DNA from: Planctomycetaceae bacterium
GTDB taxonomy: Bacteria; Planctomycetota; Planctomycetia; Pirellulales; Thermoguttaceae
Assembly (NCBI GenBank): GCA_031257725.1
Contig: JAIROD010000682.1
Location: 1 to 8,859 of the forward strand
Length of the DNA: 8,859 nucleotides
Direction: 5' to 3'
Positions 5,082 through 8,859 of the stretch are shown here, in pieces. Positions within the stretch are counted from its first letter, which is position 1; every line of letters begins with the position of its first letter. The notes under the pieces are model-generated. The model was not told the origin of the DNA. It made no database searches and saw only the letters and a list, made by a program, of their open reading frames with translations. Position numbers and translations under genes: made by a program.

Positions 5082-6107
5082 ATGGCGGACTTAAATTCTT
5101 CTGCAATCAATAGTTTTATCGAAGCCGTCAAAAACGGTGCGGGTGAAGCCGCGTCTGCGTTTGCCAGAACATTTGATACGGCAATTACGATTCAACCGGG
5201 CAATGGAGGCGACTTTCTGAACGATACCCTTGCGGCGAAAATCACCGATAAAGGTTTGGCGATGCTTTTGGTGTGCGGCGAACAAGGGATTGCCATTCTG
5301 ATTCCTGATTCAACCGGTTTGATTCCGGCATGGTGTGATCACCCCGACGCAACCGGAAAAAGTAAACTTTCAACATTTGCGCAGGAATGGGGAATGAATC
5401 TTATACCGGAAGATTTTTTTCCGGAAGATTTTCAGGCGGCGGTAATCCAAAACCTCATGCAAGGTCTTGATCAGGCTCAACCGGCGTGGGAATCAGCCTA
5501 TTTGGAACTGATCATTGTCAAACCGGATGGAAATTCAGTACCGATTTATCTGGTTTGGCCCCTGACGGAACCCACTCAACTCCTATTGGAAAACCCCAAA
5601 ACCGATGAAACCATTTTTGCGTCGCCGCCAACATTCAACAATGATAAACCCAATCTGATAGGAAACGGCGTTCCTGAATTTGATCCGTTTTCCGGACAAC
5701 ATTTTAGTACACAGAATTTCGGTAATTTTGACGGAAAACAGGTTGCCGTTGACGATTTACCCGGTTTCAGCCGTAGTGTGTTGAAGGTTAAAATTCCGGT
5801 TGCCGCCGTTTTAGCCCGTGCGCCGAAATCAATCAAGACCATTCTTGAACTTGGCGTGGGTTCGGTGATTCAGTTTGACAAATCGTGTGATGATTTTCTG
5901 GATGTTGAAGTCGGTCAAAGTGTTACGATTGCGACAGCGGAAGCGGTTAAGGTTGGGGATAAATTCGGGGTTCGTATCCAGTCCATTCTATTGCCGGAAG
6001 AACGGTTCCGGAAAGTGGAGGTTCGGCGTGAAGGTGAATACCGCGTCAAACATGAGTCGCCGCAAATTATCGGAAAAGCACCCATCAAATCGCTCGACAA
6101 ACGATGA
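5082..6107 (+). CDS. FliN/FliM-type SpoA-domain protein with large N-terminal domain
   Basis: The C-terminal part (about 233-303, from SVLKVKIPV to GVRIQSI) is a SpoA domain of the kind in FliN and the end of FliM. These build the flagellar switch C-ring, and relatives serve type III secretion sorting platforms. The ILELGVGSVIQFD stretch is diagnostic. FliN is usually 80-150 residues; this protein has 341. Residues 1-165 form a separate domain whose opening (SFIEAVKNGAGEAASAFART) faintly recalls the CheC/FliM-middle helix. It is followed by hydrophobic strands (AMLLVCGEQGIAILIP, LELIIVKPDG). A polar linker (about 170-230) precedes SpoA, and a basic tail follows (304-341). There is no signal peptide or membrane segment. 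The ATG has no Shine-Dalgarno. The downstream chemoreceptor gene supports a motility role. I would call it FliN-like rather than FliN proper. Confidence 0.85.
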   Translation: MADLNSSAINSFIEAVKNGAGEAASAFARTFDTAITIQPGNGGDFLNDTLAAKITDKGLAMLLVCGEQGIAILIPDSTGLIPAWCDHPDATGKSKLSTFAQEWGMNLIPEDFFPEDFQAAVIQNLMQGLDQAQPAWESAYLELIIVKPDGNSVPIYLVWPLTEPTQLLLENPKTDETIFASPPTFNNDKPNLIGNGVPEFDPFSGQHFSTQNFGNFDGKQVAVDDLPGFSRSVLKVKIPVAAVLARAPKSIKTILELGVGSVIQFDKSCDDFLDVEVGQSVTIATAEAVKVGDKFGVRIQSILLPEERFRKVEVRREGEYRVKHESPQIIGKAPIKSLDKR

Positions 6108-6128
6108 TGCGGTTGGGAAAAGAACTTT

Positions 6129-6293
6129 GGAAATCTCTTTCAGAATTTACCGAAAGTTAACGGCGCGGGCTTGCCCCGCGTTGTTCGGCTTAACCCCCCA
6201 AACACGGGGTACCCCCCAAAACACGAGGTAAACCCCGTCGTTAACTATTAATTAATGGGTTGAAAATAAAAAATTGAATGATGAGAGATTCCC
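6129..6293 (-). repeat. MITE-like element, complete copy 3 with internal duplication
   Basis: The reverse complement of this 165-base stretch aligns along its whole length with 3653-3804: a gggaatctct end, an AT-rich block, gttaacgacggggttta, the gccccgcgttgttc block and the accgaaagttaacg end. It differs by a tandem duplication of about 20 bases in the centre (the acacggggtacccc and acacgaggtaaacccc blocks near 6201-6236) and a small deletion in the left terminal repeat. It has the opposite orientation to copy 2. Confidence 0.85.
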
Positions 6294-6363
6294 TATAACG
6301 AGTATGGCAACAAATCAAGATCAATATAATAAATTTTTTAGTCCGGTGTTTATTATCATTACC

Positions 6364-6393
6364 TTGTTTTTGTGAATTGTTTTTTTTGATAAT
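6364..6393 (+). promoter_or_regulatory. Weak sigma-70-type promoter candidate for the chemoreceptor gene
   Basis: TTGTTT (6364-6369) and GATAAT (6388-6393) are separated by 18 bases. The -10 is good and the -35 moderate, in AT-rich sequence. Transcription would start near 6400, about 110 bases before the ATG. No sigma-28 (TAAA-N15-GCCGATAA) match was found. Confidence 0.35.
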
Positions 6394-6496
6394 CGGACTT
6401 AACAAACTAACTTGAAAAATCTGTCGTATTTCAATTCATTCGTAATTGATTCAGTAGCAAGAGATTGTTTCTTAGTTTCGACAAATTTTTCATTGT

Positions 6497-6502
6497 AAAG
6501 GG
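6497..6502 (+). promoter_or_regulatory. Ribosome-binding site of the chemoreceptor gene
   Basis: AAAGGG lies 6 bases upstream of the ATG at 6509. It is a partial Shine-Dalgarno match that supports this start, which also places the first membrane helix at the N-terminus as expected. Confidence 0.5.
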
Positions 6503-6508
6503 TCTGCA

Positions 6509-8599
6509 ATGCTCAACAATATAAAGATTGGCGCAAAGTTATTTCTGAGTTTTACGTTGTTAATCGTGATGGTGGCGTTAGTCGGCGTTAACGGTTGGTA
6601 TGGAGTTACCGAAGTCAACAGCGGTTTGAAAATCTTACAGTATTTCGGCGGAGTTTCTGATAATGGTTACAAAACGATTATCGGCGGTTCACGGGCGATG
6701 ACGGAAACAACTCTCCATGTTTATGCGAAAGACGCTAACGGTGCGGAGAAAGTCAATAACGAAATCAAGGCAACGAAAGAATTTCTTGAATCGATTAGGA
6801 AACAAATTCTTGCCGATAAATTTTATTCTCAAGAGTCGCATAAAGAAAATCTGGAACAAGTCCAATTAGCGGAGACTTCTCTGGATAAGTTGGCAAAGCT
6901 CGATAAAGATTATGCCGACTATCAACGTTTGCGATTGGACAAGAGCGTAACATTTGACACCTTATATCGCGAAACCGGCGTTATTTTAGGCGAAATACTC
7001 AAAACGGCGGACGCTCCCTACAAAGAGCGTATTGAATCGGAATCCCATAACGGCGATGTAACCTTGCTTTATTTCAAAAAGAATAAAATTGCACGCGATT
7101 GTCGTGGAGCATTGACGGCATTCAAAATTTCATACGACTCTTATCAACTTGCCATCGGCAAGGACGCAGGAAAAATTGAACACGATAAAATGTGGATTGC
7201 GTATAACAAATTCTTCTCGACAATCAATGCGTTTCAATCTGTTCCGTTTGAAACGGAACTGACTCCAAAAATTGAAAAAATACAAGAACTTGCCGAAGGT
7301 ATCAAGTCGAATTTGACCACGATTGCTCAAACGGTAAACGAACAAAACGACATTGTTGCCGAATTATTTGCCGCCAGTTATCAATTTAACAGCGACACGC
7401 AAAATTTGATGAATAAGATCAGTGCGATTTATGAACAATCCGCAAAACGCGGCAATGAGACGGCAGAGCAATCGAAGTTTTATGCGATATTGATCAGTGG
7501 TATTGCGTTGGCGTTTTCATTTTTTGTCGCGTGGGTGATTGCCGGCAACATCACGCCCGGAATCAGAGACGTTGCAACCTCAATGCGAAAAATTGCCGCA
7601 ACCGGAGATTTAACCGTAAATGTGAAAGATCAGTTTAAACAGCGTAAGGATGAAATTGGAGATTTGGCTAAATCGTTCTCCATGCTGATGGATGAATTTC
7701 GCGGTATCGAGAAGTTAGCGGTTAGTTTGTCTCAATGCGATTGGAATGTTGATGTGGCAATACGTGGAGAGCGGGACGTGATGAATATTCATCTTGACCA
7801 GATGTTGCGTCAGGTCAACGAGGTTTTGAGCGAGGTTGACAAACTTGTTTTGGAGGTGGTCAGTGCAACAACGCAACTTGCCTCAGCGGGTGAGAGTTTG
7901 TCGAGGGGTGCGGTTCAATCGGCGGAAAGTATCGAGCAGATTTCAACGTCGATTAACGATATTAGTTCGCAAACGAATAGAAATGCGGGCAATGCGGATG
8001 CGGCTAATAAATTAGCGGGTAATGCCAATCGTGCGGCGACAGCGGGACAAGATATGATGCAAAAGATGGTTGTTTCGATGCAGCAAATTACGAATAATGC
8101 CAACGATGTCCAGCGAGTGGTCAAAGTGATAGACGATATTTCATTTCAGACGAATCTTCTTGCACTGAATGCGGCGGTTGAGGCGGCGAGAGCCGGAACG
8201 CATGGTAAGGGATTTGCTGTTGTTGCGGAGGAGGTGCGTAATCTGGCGGCAAGAAGTGCCAAAGCGGCGGCTGAAACGACGCAGATGATTTCGAATAACA
8301 ATTTACAAATTCAATCAGGAGCCGACGTAGCCGCACAAACTGCCGATACGCTTGTCTCTATTGTGGATCAGGCTTCGCAAGTTGCTGATTTAATAGAGAA
8401 AATCGCCAGTGCCAATCAAGAACAAGCCAACGCTGTTTCACAAGTTTCAACTGGATTAAAGCAAATTGAATCCGTAATTCGACAAACCAAAATTGATGCT
8501 GAAAACACCGCGTTGACTACAAATGAAATGGGACAAAGAACAAATAAATTAAAAGAGTTGGTGGAAAAGTTCAACTTAAAACAACAAACAATTAGTTAA
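6509..8599 (+). CDS. Methyl-accepting chemotaxis protein (transmembrane chemoreceptor)
   Basis: This chemoreceptor of 696 residues senses an external signal and controls CheA through a cytoplasmic coiled-coil hairpin. TM1 spans about 11-31, and a helical periplasmic sensor of about 290 residues (32-322) follows. The size suggests a four-helix or double four-helix bundle, but I do not recognise its ligand class. TM2 is at about 324-346. A HAMP domain (347-400; GDLTVNV, then DEIGDLAKSF) is followed by a second divergent HAMP-like unit (401-445; CDWNVDVAIRGERDVMN, then QML). The signalling domain (446-690) carries the conserved tip around ISFQTNLLALNAAVEAARAG (544-563) and GFAVVAEEVRNLA (568-580). 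The C-terminus ends KQQTIS with no NWETF-like CheR/CheB tether. No adjacent che gene is visible, so it would use the cell's shared chemotaxis kinase. It lies downstream of the FliN-like gene on the same strand. Confidence 0.96.
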   Translation: MLNNIKIGAKLFLSFTLLIVMVALVGVNGWYGVTEVNSGLKILQYFGGVSDNGYKTIIGGSRAMTETTLHVYAKDANGAEKVNNEIKATKEFLESIRKQILADKFYSQESHKENLEQVQLAETSLDKLAKLDKDYADYQRLRLDKSVTFDTLYRETGVILGEILKTADAPYKERIESESHNGDVTLLYFKKNKIARDCRGALTAFKISYDSYQLAIGKDAGKIEHDKMWIAYNKFFSTINAFQSVPFETELTPKIEKIQELAEGIKSNLTTIAQTVNEQNDIVAELFAASYQFNSDTQNLMNKISAIYEQSAKRGNETAEQSKFYAILISGIALAFSFFVAWVIAGNITPGIRDVATSMRKIAATGDLTVNVKDQFKQRKDEIGDLAKSFSMLMDEFRGIEKLAVSLSQCDWNVDVAIRGERDVMNIHLDQMLRQVNEVLSEVDKLVLEVVSATTQLASAGESLSRGAVQSAESIEQISTSINDISSQTNRNAGNADAANKLAGNANRAATAGQDMMQKMVVSMQQITNNANDVQRVVKVIDDISFQTNLLALNAAVEAARAGTHGKGFAVVAEEVRNLAARSAKAAAETTQMISNNNLQIQSGADVAAQTADTLVSIVDQASQVADLIEKIASANQEQANAVSQVSTGLKQIESVIRQTKIDAENTALTTNEMGQRTNKLKELVEKFNLKQQTIS

Positions 8600-8661
8600 A
8601 GTTGGAAGCGTTTGTTGTTTGGTGGAAACGATTAGGTTCTCGCCTGTTCCCAGGGCGGTCT

Positions 8662-8719
8662 CAGAGCCGCAACCGGAAAGTTGTCGGCGTTCTGTGGCGA
8701 CCTTCCGGTCGCAGCTCTG
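8662..8719. repeat. Long imperfect hairpin downstream of the chemoreceptor gene
   Basis: cagagccgcaaccggaa (8662-8678) and ttccggtcgcagctctg (8703-8719) are inverted repeats with two mismatches in 17. A shorter alternative stem, gcgacc-ttcc-ggtcgc, overlaps the right arm. It begins about 60 bases after the chemoreceptor stop codon and has no T-run, so it may be another intergenic repeat rather than a terminator. Confidence 0.6.
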
Positions 8720-8740
8720 AACTTTAAGTGCGTATTCTTG

Positions 8741-8857
8741 TCAATCCTTCGCCCTGAAAGGGCAATACATACCAGCCCGCCGCATCGCGGCGGGTTCGAT
8801 TGCCCAAGAAATCAACGCCCTGTAAGGGCAATTGATTAATAGATTCGTAGAAAGTGG
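8741..8857 (+). repeat. Dispersed palindromic repeat, copy C
   Basis: Positions 8741-8832 match 51-142 in the same orientation with about four mismatches, including T106 versus C8796 and three changes at 8806-8808. After an insertion of 8 bases (ttgattaa) the match resumes with atagattcgt at 8839-8848. All three small dyads of copy A are preserved. The copy may continue beyond the window edge. Confidence 0.85.
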
Positions 8858-8859
8858 AG

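Larger units (their letters stand above)
6108..6508. other. Intergenic region before the chemoreceptor gene
   Basis: This 401-base gap contains a full MITE-like element (6129-6293), beginning 21 bases after the FliN-like stop codon. An AT-rich promoter region (6294-6508) follows, with a weak sigma-70 candidate and a purine-rich ribosome-binding site. No further gene is visible. The palindromic element could end transcription of the upstream gene, although no T-run follows its stem. Confidence 0.65.

Overview
The window looks like chromosomal DNA of a Gram-negative bacterium with lipid A, a flagellar apparatus and a type II secretion/type IV pilus-type ATPase. The best guess is a moderately AT-rich member of the Planctomycetota. 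The basis is the character of LpxC (GFGFWTG loop), the FliN-like protein with a large N-terminal domain, the scarcity of Shine-Dalgarno sequences and the many dispersed palindromic intergenic repeats. The phylum call is inference from recalled family features; no database was consulted.

Layout: (1) 1-413 is a repeat island. It holds a copy of a dispersed 92 bp-plus repeat, a tandemly duplicated long palindrome, and an inverted partial copy of the first repeat. (2) 414-4568 holds three minus-strand genes, transcribed in the order skp/ompH-like, lpxC, gspE/pilB. Each gap between them carries repeats: a 152 bp terminal-inverted-repeat (MITE-like) element upstream of lpxC, and a 21-bp minisatellite plus a truncated copy of the same element upstream of gspE/pilB. 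(3) 4569-5081 is a very AT-rich divergent intergenic region with one good extended -10 promoter on the plus strand. (4) 5082-8599 holds two plus-strand genes: a FliN/SpoA-domain protein and a methyl-accepting chemotaxis protein, separated by a third copy of the MITE-like element. (5) 8600-8859 contains an imperfect hairpin and another copy, in direct orientation, of the repeat at the left edge.

Functionally, Skp-like chaperone and LpxC belong together in outer-membrane biogenesis (outer-membrane protein delivery and lipid A synthesis). The secretion/pilus ATPase powers a machine that also spans the envelope. The FliN-like protein and the chemoreceptor form a motility/chemotaxis pair on the opposite strand. 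All five proteins fall in recognisable families.

I did not find a convincing new multi-gene system. The least explained material is non-coding: three related MITE-like elements within about 4 kb, a palindrome array with 21-bp (two helical turns) spacing, a duplicated long hairpin flanked by inverted repeats, and a perfect 14-bp hairpin in the lpxC leader. The N-terminal domain of the FliN-like protein is the most interesting protein-level feature.
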